DNA from: an uncultured Polaromonas sp. | GTDB taxonomy: Bacteria > Pseudomonadota > Gammaproteobacteria > Burkholderiales > Burkholderiaceae | Assembly (NCBI GenBank): GCA_946479075.1 | Contig: CAMLDT010000057.1 | Coordinates: forward strand, 1-17,296 | Reading direction: 5' to 3' | DNA: 17,296 bases | Shown: positions 6,400 through 13,624 of the stretch, one piece after another | Layout: every line of letters starts with the position of its first letter | Numbering within the stretch: position 1 is the first letter of the stretch | Notes under the pieces: generated by a model | What the model was told of the DNA's origin: nothing | Seen by the model: the letters and a program-made list of their open reading frames with translations, nothing else | Databases searched by the model: none | Made by a program: the position numbers and the translations under genes

Positions 6400-7587
6400 T
6401 CAAGGCCGCGGCACAGGCCGCCGCGCAAGTGCAAACAGCCCGAATGACGCGACCCCCATGCCCACCAGCCCCCAGAGCAGTCCGGTGTACCCGCCCAGCC
6501 CGACCAGCGCCCACGCCGCCAGAAAGGGCGCCGCAGCACGCGTGCACAACGCGATGCCCGACATGGCGCCGCTGATGCGGCCCACGTGTTCGCGGCCATA
6601 AAAGTCGGGCACGATGTTGCTGCGCACGATGGTGATCAGGCCATTGGCCACGCCGAACAGCACCGCAAACGCGATCAGCACCGCGGGTTCGCGGCCCACC
6701 GCAAACAGCACCAGCGCACACGGAAACAGCGCCAGCACCACCAGCCCCAGCGCGCGCTGCGTCAGTGAGCGGCCCATCCACAGGAAGGCAAAACGGCCCG
6801 CCACCTGGGCCGGGCCAAACCAGACCATGACGGCCACGGCCTCGGCCTGCGACAAGCCGCGCGATTCAAACGCCGGCATTAAATGCGCCCAGATGGTCGA
6901 GATCGCAAAGATATAAAAAGTAAAGGCGGCCGTGAGCAGCCAGAAAGTGGCTCCCTGCATGGCCTGGCGCAGGGTCGCCTGGTCTTGCGCCAGCGCCACC
7001 GGCGCCGCACCAGGCACCACCGGCCGCTTCCACGCGCCGCGCAGCACCCAGGCGTGCAGGGGCGCCACCAGCAGCAGGGCCAGCGCCATCACCACCAGCG
7101 CCGGCCGCCAGCCCAGCCGGGCCTGCAGCCAGGCCACAGACGGAAAAGACAGCGTGCTGGCAAACCCGCCCAGCAGCGTGATGGTGGTGATGCCCTGGCG
7201 GTAACGGTCAGGAAAGCGTTTGGTGATCTCCATGAAGGCGGGCTCGTACAGCGTCATCGCCATGGCCAGCCCCAGCACGGCCCAGGCCGCGTAAAGCACA
7301 GGCAGCGTGTGCGCCTGCGACCAGAGCGCACAACCGGCCGCCCCGAGCAAGGCGCCACCGCTGAGCACCTCGCGCCCCCGGCCCCGGTCAATCGCTGCGC
7401 CCACGGCGTAGGTCGCCAGCCCCCAGACCATCAGTCCCAGCGTGAAGGCGCCCATGATGTCGGGCTGGCTCCAGCCCATGTCGCGCTGCATGGGCAGCAC
7501 AAACGAGGAAAAGCCGTAATACAAAACCGCCCAGACAAGAATCTGGCCGACACTGAGGGCGCTGATGATGGTGCGGTAAGACGGCAA
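6400..7587 (-). CDS. Major facilitator superfamily (MFS) transporter
   Basis: About 395 residues form a 12-helix MFS carrier. The N-terminal half begins YRTIISALSVGQILVWAVLYYG. It has a motif-A-like loop between helices 2 and 3 (AIDRGRGREVL) and a long polar segment near mid-protein (KRPVVPGAAPVALAQDQATLRQ) dividing the two six-helix bundles. The second bundle ends in RRPVPRP. The pattern resembles uncharacterised and OFA-like MFS members; the substrate cannot be inferred. The start is uncertain: I favour TTG at 7587 because homologous MFS N-termini begin near SYRT, but GTG at 7629 is in frame and adds 14 residues; neither has a good ribosome site. It is the first gene of a probable MFS-purN unit and is divergent from the acyl-CoA dehydrogenase operon. 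Confidence 0.88.
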   Translation of the reverse strand: MPSYRTIISALSVGQILVWAVLYYGFSSFVLPMQRDMGWSQPDIMGAFTLGLMVWGLATYAVGAAIDRGRGREVLSGGALLGAAGCALWSQAHTLPVLYAAWAVLGLAMAMTLYEPAFMEITKRFPDRYRQGITTITLLGGFASTLSFPSVAWLQARLGWRPALVVMALALLLVAPLHAWVLRGAWKRPVVPGAAPVALAQDQATLRQAMQGATFWLLTAAFTFYIFAISTIWAHLMPAFESRGLSQAEAVAVMVWFGPAQVAGRFAFLWMGRSLTQRALGLVVLALFPCALVLFAVGREPAVLIAFAVLFGVANGLITIVRSNIVPDFYGREHVGRISGAMSGIALCTRAAAPFLAAWALVGLGGYTGLLWGLVGMGVASFGLFALARRPVPRP

Positions 7588-7661
7588 GATGCAGGGATTA
7601 TCCCGGCATGCGCGACCACCGGATTTCACCGGGGTTCTGCAAGGCGGAACGCCTCGCTATT

Positions 7662-7677
7662 TGTCCCAACTGGGACA
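7662..7677. promoter_or_regulatory. Perfect dyad TGTCCCA-AC-TGGGACA, putative operator
   Basis: The 7-bp arms are perfect inverted repeats around a 2-nt centre, lying between the divergent MFS and acyl-CoA dehydrogenase genes. TAAAAT at 7678-7683, a good -10 hexamer for the rightward operon, follows directly, so a bound protein would cover its -35 zone. No canonical -35 is present, which fits an activated or operator-overlapped promoter. No regulator gene is adjacent. Confidence 0.5.
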
Positions 7678-7740
7678 TAAAATTCCGAACGACCGTGCTA
7701 AAAATGAGCCGTTACCGAACCGATTGGAGACCTGCCGTTT

Positions 7741-8922
7741 ATGGATCTAGCTTTCACCCCTGAAGAACAGAAATTCCGCGAAGACATTCGTGCCTGGGTG
7801 GGTGCCAACCTGCCGGCCGACATCTCGCACAAGGTGCACAACGCCCTGCGCCTGTCCCGCGACGACATGCAGCGCTGGGCCAAAATCCTCGGCAAAAAGG
7901 GCTGGCTCGGCCATGCCTGGCCCAAGGAGTTCGGTGGCCCCGGCTGGAACGCCGTGCAAAAACATTTGTTCGAGGAAGAATGCGCGCTCGCCGGCGCGCC
8001 GCGCGTCGTGCCCTTCGGCCCGGTGATGGTGGCGCCGGTGATCATGGCCTTCGGCACCCCCGAGCAGCAGCAGCGCTTTCTGCCCGGCATCGGCAGCGGC
8101 GAGGTCTGGTGGAGCCAGGGCTACAGCGAACCGGGCTCCGGTTCCGACCTGGCGTCGGTCAAATGCCGTGCCGAACGTGTCGGCGACAAATACATCGTCA
8201 ACGGCCAGAAAACCTGGACCACGCTGGGCCAGTACGGCGAGTGGATTTTCTGCCTGGTGCGCACCTCTACCTCCGGCAAGCCGCAGACCGGCATCAGCTT
8301 CCTGCTGATTGACATGAAGTCGCCCGGCGTCACCGTACGCCCCATCGTGCTGCTCGACGGCGAGGCCGAGGTCAACGAGGTCTGGTTCGACAACGTCGAG
8401 GTGCCTGCCAACAACCTGATCGGCGAAGAGAACAAGGGCTGGACCTACGCCAAACATTTGCTCAGCCACGAACGCACCAACATCGCCGACGTGAACCGCG
8501 CCAAACGCGAACTGGAACGCCTCAAGCGCATCGCGAAAACCGAAGGCGTCTGGGACGACCTGCGTTTCCGCGACGAGATCGCCAAGCTTGAAGTTGACGT
8601 GGTGGCACTGGAAATGCTGGTGCTGCGCGTGTTGTCGGCCGAAAAGTCCGGCAAGAACTCGCTGGACATCGCCGGCCTGCTGAAAATCCGCGGCAGCGAG
8701 ATCCAGCAGCGTTACAGCGAACTGATGATGCTGGCGGCTGGCCCCTTCAGCCTGCCGTTTATCGAGGAAGCCATGGAAGCCGGCTGGCAGGGCGACTTCC
8801 CGGGTGGCATCGCTGCCAACGCGCCGCTGGCCTCGACTTATTTCAACCTGCGCAAGACCACGATTTACGGCGGCTCCAACGAAGTGCAGCGCAACATCGT
8901 TTCGCAGTTCGTGCTCGGCTGA
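7741..8922 (+). CDS. Acyl-CoA dehydrogenase, large subunit (PimC-like)
   Basis: This 393-residue FAD flavoprotein introduces the alpha-beta double bond into an acyl-CoA. The helical N-domain (MDLAFTPEEQKFREDIRAWV) is followed by WPKEFGGPGW, the FAD/substrate loop WWSQGYSEPGSGSDLAS (about residues 121-137), the beta domain with YIVNGQKTWTT, and the C-terminal helical domain ending IYGGSNEVQRNIVSQFVLG. Where MCAD-type enzymes have the catalytic Glu (YEG), this protein has YGG. A Glu at about residue 244 (LLSHERTNIAD) falls where isovaleryl- and long-chain-type enzymes and steroid ACADs keep their base. With a second ACAD gene 17 bases downstream, this matches heteromeric alpha2beta2 enzymes such as PimC/PimD. 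The substrate is not readable; dicarboxylyl-, branched or ring-derived acyl-CoAs are possible. The start is ATG with GGAG 11 nt upstream. Confidence 0.9.
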   Translation: MDLAFTPEEQKFREDIRAWVGANLPADISHKVHNALRLSRDDMQRWAKILGKKGWLGHAWPKEFGGPGWNAVQKHLFEEECALAGAPRVVPFGPVMVAPVIMAFGTPEQQQRFLPGIGSGEVWWSQGYSEPGSGSDLASVKCRAERVGDKYIVNGQKTWTTLGQYGEWIFCLVRTSTSGKPQTGISFLLIDMKSPGVTVRPIVLLDGEAEVNEVWFDNVEVPANNLIGEENKGWTYAKHLLSHERTNIADVNRAKRELERLKRIAKTEGVWDDLRFRDEIAKLEVDVVALEMLVLRVLSAEKSGKNSLDIAGLLKIRGSEIQQRYSELMMLAAGPFSLPFIEEAMEAGWQGDFPGGIAANAPLASTYFNLRKTTIYGGSNEVQRNIVSQFVLG

Positions 8923-8939
8923 CCAGAAGGAAGAACAAC

Positions 8940-10055
8940 ATGGATTTTGATTTCACCGACGACCAGGAACAATTGCGCGACGCGGTCCGCAAATGGGTGG
9001 ACAAGGGCTACGACTTTGAGCGCCGCCGCGGCATCGCCAAAGCTGGCGGCTTCTCGCGCGAGGCCTACGGCCAGCTTGCCGAACTGGGCCTCGCCGGCCT
9101 TTACATCCCGGAGGCCAACGACGGCATGGGCATGGGCCCGGTGGAAGGCATGGTGGTGATGGAAGAGCTGGGCCGCGGCATCGTCACCGAGCCGCTGGCT
9201 CAGGCCCTGATCGCCGGTGCGGTCCTGGCCGGCTACGCGCCGGACGCCGTCAAGGCCGCCTGGCTGCCCAAAATTGCCAGCGGCGAAGCGCTGGTGGTGC
9301 TGGCCTCGCAGGAGCGCAAGGCCCGTTACCAGCTCGATGTTTGTGAAGCAAAAGCGGCTGCAGCCGGCACGGGCTGGGCGCTGACAGCTACAAAAAGCAT
9401 AGTACCCGCGGGCGACCAGGCGGACGCCTTCATCGTTCCTGCGCAGGCCAACGGGAAGATCGCGCTTTTTCTGGTCGAACGCACCGGCGCGGGCGTCACC
9501 ACCCGCGGCTACGGCACGCAGGACGGCGGCCGCGCCGCCGACGTGCTGCTCAAGGACGCGTCGGCCACGCTGATCACGCTGGACGGGTTGACGGCGCTGG
9601 AACATGCCGTGGACATCGGCATCGCCGCGACCTGCGCCGAAGCCGTCGGTGTGATGGACAAAACCCTGGCCATCACCGTCGAGTACATGAACACCCGCAA
9701 ACAGTTCGGTGTGTTCATCAGCAGCTTCCAGGCATTGCGCCACCGCGTGGCCGACATGAAGATGCAGCTGGAGCTGGCCCGTTCCATGAGTTATTACGCA
9801 TCCCTCAAGCTCAATGCCCCGGCCGCAGAACGCCGCGCCGCCATGGCCCGCGCCAAGTACCAGCTCGGTGTCTCCATGCGTTTTGTCGGCCAGCAGGCGG
9901 TGCAGCTGCATGGTGGCATTGGCGTGACCGACGAATACATCGTGAGCCATTACTTCAAACGCCTGACGCAGATGGAAATGAGCTTCGGCGACACGCTGCA
10001 TCACCTGGGCGAGGTGTCGGCCCGCATGCAGGACACCGCGGGCGTGTTCGCCTAA
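8940..10055 (+). CDS. Acyl-CoA dehydrogenase, small subunit (PimD-like)
   Basis: The 371-residue protein is the partner of the preceding subunit. The N-domain is MDFDFTDDQEQLRDAVRKWV, with LGLAGLYIPEANDGMGMG after it and the middle beta domain around VPAGDQADAFIVPA. The C-domain carries the FAD-contacting RKQFGVFISSFQALRHRVAD and QQAVQLHGGIGVTDEYIVSHYF. The segment where MCAD has its catalytic YEG reads MSFGDT, so this subunit also lacks that Glu, as expected for the non-catalytic or FAD-sharing partner in alpha2beta2 ACADs. AAGGAAG lies 8 nt before the ATG, and the 17-base gap implies cotranscription. Residues of about 134-156 are encoded by DNA resembling a repeat inside the E1 gene. It contains the run ACAAAAAGCATAGTA with a rare ATA codon, yet the protein length is unchanged against related subunits. 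Confidence 0.9.
   Translation: MDFDFTDDQEQLRDAVRKWVDKGYDFERRRGIAKAGGFSREAYGQLAELGLAGLYIPEANDGMGMGPVEGMVVMEELGRGIVTEPLAQALIAGAVLAGYAPDAVKAAWLPKIASGEALVVLASQERKARYQLDVCEAKAAAAGTGWALTATKSIVPAGDQADAFIVPAQANGKIALFLVERTGAGVTTRGYGTQDGGRAADVLLKDASATLITLDGLTALEHAVDIGIAATCAEAVGVMDKTLAITVEYMNTRKQFGVFISSFQALRHRVADMKMQLELARSMSYYASLKLNAPAAERRAAMARAKYQLGVSMRFVGQQAVQLHGGIGVTDEYIVSHYFKRLTQMEMSFGDTLHHLGEVSARMQDTAGVFA
9340..9406. repeat. Segment resembling the family A repeat, inside the small ACAD subunit gene
   Basis: It shares ordered blocks with the reverse complement of 4478-4547: AAGC, GGCTnnnGCC, GGGCG, TGA and AGCTACnnnnnnCATAGnA. Block spacing agrees within 1 nt over about 65 bases, and the last 35 bases match ungapped at 21 positions. 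It is read in frame as DVCEAKAAAAGTGWALTATK and the residues after it. Common ancestry is likely but not proven, because the encoded protein still fits the ACAD family here without net insertion. Confidence 0.4.
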
Positions 10056-10103
10056 GAATGTGGCACCCACGGTCGCTCACTGTGTGTGGCCTGCGGCGTC
10101 TCT

Positions 10104-10129
10104 CGGCCCCTTTCATCACGGAAGGGCCG
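10104..10129 (+). terminator. Hairpin downstream of the acyl-CoA dehydrogenase operon
   Basis: CGGCCCCTT (10104-10112) pairs with AAGGGCCG (10122-10129) with one bulge, around a 9-nt loop, 49 bases after the ACAD small-subunit stop codon. There is no U run, so this would be a weak or rho-assisted terminator or an mRNA 3'-end stabiliser. Confidence 0.35.
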
Positions 10130-10147
10130 CTGTGCCTGCGCTGATAA

Positions 10148-10172
10148 CCGTTCGTCCTGAGCTTGTCGAAGG
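10148..10172. repeat. Single arm of the family B repeat in the ACAD-hydrolase intergenic region
   Basis: It begins CCGTTCGTCCTGAGCTTG and ends CGAAGG, matching the left arm inside the E1 gene at 22 of 25 positions. CACGCC follows in both copies. No right arm is visible, so this is a half element. Sequences of the form GTTCGTCCTGAGCTTGTC are, from memory, widespread short intergenic repeats in proteobacteria. Confidence 0.7.
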
Positions 10173-10220
10173 ACAGGCCACGCCGTCACCACCCCGTCAA
10201 AAAAAACCCGGAGACACACC

Positions 10221-11603
10221 ATGATGATGCAACGCCGCCTTCTTCTCGCCATCACCGCCGCTGGCCTGGCGCTTGCCGGTTGCGCCACCGCGCCCATGCC
10301 GGAACAATATCCGCCGATTGTGTTTGTGCATGGCAATGGCGACACGGCCGCGCTGTGGCAAACCACGGTATGGCGCTTTGAGTCGAACGGCTGGCCGCGC
10401 GAACGGCTGCACGCCATTGACGTGCCTTACCCGCTGGCGCGCGACGAAGATGGCAAGGCCCAGCCAGGCCGCACCTCGACGGCGGAACACATGGCTTTCC
10501 TCAAATCAGAAGTGGACAAGGTGCTGAAGGCGACCGGCGCGCGCCAGGTGGTGCTGGTCGGAAACTCACGCGGGGGCAATGCCATCCGCAACTACATCTA
10601 CAACGGCGGCGGTGCAGCACGTGTGAGTCACGCCATCCTCGGCGGCACCCCCAACCATGGCGTCTGGGCGATCAAGGGTTTTCGTGAAGCCAATGAGTTT
10701 TCAGGCACCGGCCCTTTCCTCAGCGCACTGAACGCGCCGAAAAATGCCGCCGGCGACGAAGTGACCGGTCCCGTCAGGTGGCTGACCCTGCGATCAGACA
10801 ACAACGACAAGTTCGCCCAGCCAGACGGCGTGTGGATAGGTGCCAAGGGCAAACCCACCGGCGTGACCTTTGAAGGCCCGGCCCTCAAGGGCGCGACCAA
10901 CATCGTGCTGCCACGCGTGGACCACCGCGAGACCTCGTTTTCCCCCGCTGCATTTGAAGCCACCTACCGCTTCATCACGGGGCAGAATCCGCAGACCCTG
11001 GCCATCCAGCCGGAAGCGCCCATCGTCCTGAACGGCAAGCTCAGCGGCCTGGGCCTGACCCCGACCGATCCGGCCTCCGGCAACTACAGCAACAACCTGC
11101 CGCTGCCCGGCGCACAACTGATGGTGTATGCCACCGACCCCGCCACAGGCGCGCGCATCGGCAATCCGGTGCACACCAAAACCGTCGGTACCGATGGCAT
11201 GTGGGGCCCCTTCATCGCCCAGCCGGGCGTGCCATACGAGTTCGCGATCACGGCCACCGGGTACGCCACGACCCACATCTACCGCAGCCCCTTCCCGCGC
11301 TCCAGCAGCATCATCAACCTGCGCGCTGACCGCCTGGCCGAAACCGACAAGAGCGCGAAATCCAGCGTCACCCTGACCCGTCCGCGCGGCTACTTTGATG
11401 CCCAGCGCGACCGGATGATGTTTGATGGGAAAGCCGTGCTGCCCGGTGTGCCGCCCACGGGCGCTGGTGTCGCCGCGTCCCGGATCAACCTGGCGCAGGA
11501 TGGCTTTCGGCCGATCTCTGCAGAGTTCAATGGCGAGAAGATCACCGGCCAGACCTGGCCGGTTGCCGGCAACCACGTGGTGGTGCTGGAGCTGACGAAC
11601 TGA
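10221..11603 (+). CDS. Lipoprotein alpha/beta-hydrolase (lipase/esterase-like) with C-terminal beta domain
   Basis: The 460-residue protein begins with a lipoprotein signal peptide (MMMQRRLLLAITAAGLALAG, Cys21 in an LAGC lipobox). The alpha/beta-hydrolase domain covers about residues 30-255: the oxyanion strand IVFVHGNGD, a nucleophile elbow GNSRGG with Ser116, Asp candidates at 193 or 197 (LRSDNND), and the catalytic-His candidate His235 in VDHRETSF. Residues of about 265-460 are a beta-rich region (APIVLNGKLSGLGL, a carboxypeptidase-regulatory-like segment around YEFAITATGY, then RGYFDAQRDRM). This layout recalls lipases with an AF1763-type C-terminal domain. I infer an envelope-anchored esterase or lipase; the natural ester is unknown. 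GGAG lies 8 nt before the ATG. It is transcribed alone and is convergent with the MarR gene. Confidence 0.82.
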   Translation: MMMQRRLLLAITAAGLALAGCATAPMPEQYPPIVFVHGNGDTAALWQTTVWRFESNGWPRERLHAIDVPYPLARDEDGKAQPGRTSTAEHMAFLKSEVDKVLKATGARQVVLVGNSRGGNAIRNYIYNGGGAARVSHAILGGTPNHGVWAIKGFREANEFSGTGPFLSALNAPKNAAGDEVTGPVRWLTLRSDNNDKFAQPDGVWIGAKGKPTGVTFEGPALKGATNIVLPRVDHRETSFSPAAFEATYRFITGQNPQTLAIQPEAPIVLNGKLSGLGLTPTDPASGNYSNNLPLPGAQLMVYATDPATGARIGNPVHTKTVGTDGMWGPFIAQPGVPYEFAITATGYATTHIYRSPFPRSSSIINLRADRLAETDKSAKSSVTLTRPRGYFDAQRDRMMFDGKAVLPGVPPTGAGVAASRINLAQDGFRPISAEFNGEKITGQTWPVAGNHVVVLELTN

Positions 11604-11662
11604 GGTCGCCGGGCGCCAACCGGCCGCAGCCGGGAGGCCCGTCCATCACCAGCTGACCGACC

Positions 11663-11679
11663 TGCCGGCATGCCCGGCA
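11663..11679. terminator. Short GC hairpin between convergent hydrolase and marR genes
   Basis: TGCCGG/CCGGCA form a perfect 6-bp stem with a 5-nt loop, 60 bases after the hydrolase stop codon and 14 bases beyond the marR stop codon. It has no U run on either strand, so termination would be weak. Confidence 0.3.
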
Positions 11680-11692
11680 TCAGACCAGCGGG

Positions 11693-12121
11693 TCAGGCCG
11701 TCCGTCCAAAAATCTGCTCGATCAGCGGCGCGATGCGCTTGAGTTCGTGGCGGTGTGCGCCGGCCAGCCTGGCCAGCACGGCCCGCCCCTGCGCGGTCAG
11801 GCGCAGCTCCACCTTGCGCCGGTCCTGGAGGGAGCGTTCCCGGGCGACCAGCCCTTCCAGCGCAAGCCTGTCGATCAGGCCCACGGCGCTGTTGTGCTTG
11901 ATGATCAGCTGACTGGCCATGTCGTTGACGGTGACCGGCACGCCTTCGGGCGCCCCCCGCAGGATCAGCATCGCCTGGTAATGCTGCGAGGTGAGGCCCT
12001 GGGCCGCCGCCGCCTGTTCACTGAAATGCAGGAATTCCCGCAAGGCGCTGCGGAAAGCCGCGAGCTGCGCATAGTCCCGGGTTGCCAGTTTGTGCCGTTT
12101 TTCTGCCTTCTTCAAATCCAT
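11693..12121 (-). CDS. MarR family transcriptional regulator
   Basis: The 142-residue protein has the MarR layout: an N-terminal dimerisation helix (FRSALREFLHFSEQAA), then LTSQHYQAMLILRG, the winged HTH with VTVNDMASQLIIKHNSAVGLIDRL (recognition helix, about residues 68-90), a wing with the family signature RSLQDRRKVELRLT, and C-terminal dimer helices. MarR proteins are dimers that usually repress and release DNA on binding aromatic or acyl-CoA-type ligands. It is divergent from the HAAT-type ABC importer operon across 144 bp, and a dyad lies inside that operon's candidate promoter. I infer that it is the local repressor of the importer, sensing the imported compound or a derivative. The start is ATG at 12121; its ribosome site is weak. 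Confidence 0.9.
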   Translation of the reverse strand: MDLKKAEKRHKLATRDYAQLAAFRSALREFLHFSEQAAAAQGLTSQHYQAMLILRGAPEGVPVTVNDMASQLIIKHNSAVGLIDRLALEGLVARERSLQDRRKVELRLTAQGRAVLARLAGAHRHELKRIAPLIEQIFGRTA

Positions 12122-12209
12122 TTCCGCGCTTTCTTACTGTCTGCTTTCATTGTCGCCCGTTTTGGGTACGGGTAACTTCCAATGCGGAAGGCGCTGCCAT
12201 GTTCATAAA

Positions 12210-12238
12210 CTGAAAAACATATCTCGGCACGATATATC
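12210..12238 (+). promoter_or_regulatory. Candidate promoter of the ABC operon with a dyad between -35 and -10
   Basis: CTGAAA (12210-12215) and TATATC (12233-12238) are spaced by 17 nt. Within the spacer and overlapping the -10 lies ATATC-TCGGCAC-GATAT (12219-12235), a 17-bp dyad with 7 base pairs of symmetry. A repressor dimer there would block RNA polymerase, which fits MarR control. GGAGG at 12256-12260 lies 5 nt before the downstream ATG. Other weak dyads in the region are CTTCC/GGAAG (12176-12190) and CCCGT/ACGGG (12156-12172). Confidence 0.45.
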
Positions 12239-12265
12239 TTTTCACCCCAACTTCTGGAGGATGTC

Positions 12266-13609
12266 ATGAAGCGCTACACGGATTCACTCAACGACAGTCG
12301 CCGCGGATTCATCCGCACAGGTCTCGGCGTGGCCGGCGGCCTCGCGCTGCCCGGCTTTGTATCGGAAGCTTTTGCTGCGGGCGAGCCGCCCCTCGGAACC
12401 TGGCCGGCCGGCTCCTCGGGCAACTCGGTCTTCATCGGCATCACCGTGCCGCGAACAGGCACGTATGCCGTGCAGGGTGAGGACGAACTCAAGGGCTACC
12501 TGCTGGCCATCGAGCACATCAATTCGGGCCACCCGCTGATCCGCCAGATTTCGCCCAAAACAAAAAAAGGCGTGCTGGGCAAGGAAGTGAAGTACGGCGT
12601 CGCCGATTCGGCCGCCAAGCCCAACGACGCGGTGCAGGCGCAGCAGCGTTTCATCACTGAAAACAAGGCGGTGCTGATGACCGGCTCGACGTCCAGCGCG
12701 GTTGCCGTGGCACTGAACAAGCTGGCACAGCGCGAGAAGGTGCTGTATGTCGCCGGCATTTCCGGCTCCAACGACACCACCGGCAAGGACTGCGTGCGCT
12801 ACGGCTTTCGCCAGTGTATTTACGGCCAGACGGCAGCGGCGTCCCTTGCGCCCATCCTGGTCAAGACTTTCGGCAAGAACAAGAAGGCGGCCTACCTGAC
12901 GCCCGACTACACCTACGGCCACACGGTCACGAAGTCGATGGAGGACATCCTCAAGACCTCGGGCTGGACAACGGCCACCAACCAGGTTGCCCCGCTCGGC
13001 GCCCCCGACTATTCCTCGTATCTGCTCAACGTCGCCAACTCCGGCGCGGACGTTCTGATCAACGTCAACTTCGGCCACGACGCCGTCCTCTCCATCCAGC
13101 AGGCCAAGCAGTTCGGCATTTTTGACAAGATGAAACTGGTGGTGCCTTACCAGACCCCGTTCCTCGCGCGCGAAGCCGGCGGCGGCCTGATGTCCGGCGT
13201 GTATGCCGCCACGGATTTCTGGTGGACGCTGCAGGACAAGTTCCCGCTGGCCAAGATGTTCGTCGAGGAGTTCGAGAAAAAATACGGCTACAAACCGGAA
13301 TGGGGCGCAGAAAACGGGTACATGGAGTTCGCGCTCTGGGCAGAGGCCGTGGAAAACGCCGGCACGTTCTACACGCCCGACGTCATCAAGTCTTATGAAG
13401 CGGGCCGGAAGATCCAGTCGATGGTCGGCGAGGTTTATTTCCGCAAGGAAGACCACCAGCTGGTGCGCCCTGTCATCATCGTCAGGGGCAAAGCCGCCAG
13501 TGCGATGAAGAACAAGGAAGACTATTACGACGTGGTCGAAATGGTGCCTGGCGAATCGGTGATGCAAAAGCCCGATGCCTTTGGCTGCAACCCCGGCTCC
13601 TATACCTGA
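12266..13609 (+). CDS. HAAT-type ABC importer substrate-binding protein, Tat-exported
   Basis: The 447-residue periplasmic binding protein is of the Leu/Ile/Val type (Peripla_BP_6 fold). The N-terminus carries a twin-arginine signal: SRRGFIRTG (Arg12-Arg13), a modest hydrophobic stretch, and likely cleavage after SEAFA near residue 38. The mature protein starts the fold with VFIGITVPRTGTYAVQGEDE and has the family's typical VLMTGSTSSAVAVAL, AYLTPDYTYGHTVTKSMEDI and SGADVLINVNFGHDAV segments. Export by Tat implies folding before export. The ligand is not readable. Similar binding proteins beside MarR regulators in Rhizobiales and Burkholderiales serve aromatic acids, so that is a hypothesis here. 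It is the first gene of the importer operon, with a strong GGAGG site, and is followed by a large intercistronic hairpin. Confidence 0.92.
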   Translation: MKRYTDSLNDSRRGFIRTGLGVAGGLALPGFVSEAFAAGEPPLGTWPAGSSGNSVFIGITVPRTGTYAVQGEDELKGYLLAIEHINSGHPLIRQISPKTKKGVLGKEVKYGVADSAAKPNDAVQAQQRFITENKAVLMTGSTSSAVAVALNKLAQREKVLYVAGISGSNDTTGKDCVRYGFRQCIYGQTAAASLAPILVKTFGKNKKAAYLTPDYTYGHTVTKSMEDILKTSGWTTATNQVAPLGAPDYSSYLLNVANSGADVLINVNFGHDAVLSIQQAKQFGIFDKMKLVVPYQTPFLAREAGGGLMSGVYAATDFWWTLQDKFPLAKMFVEEFEKKYGYKPEWGAENGYMEFALWAEAVENAGTFYTPDVIKSYEAGRKIQSMVGEVYFRKEDHQLVRPVIIVRGKAASAMKNKEDYYDVVEMVPGESVMQKPDAFGCNPGSYT

Positions 13610-13624
13610 GTAACCAGCGCCTGC

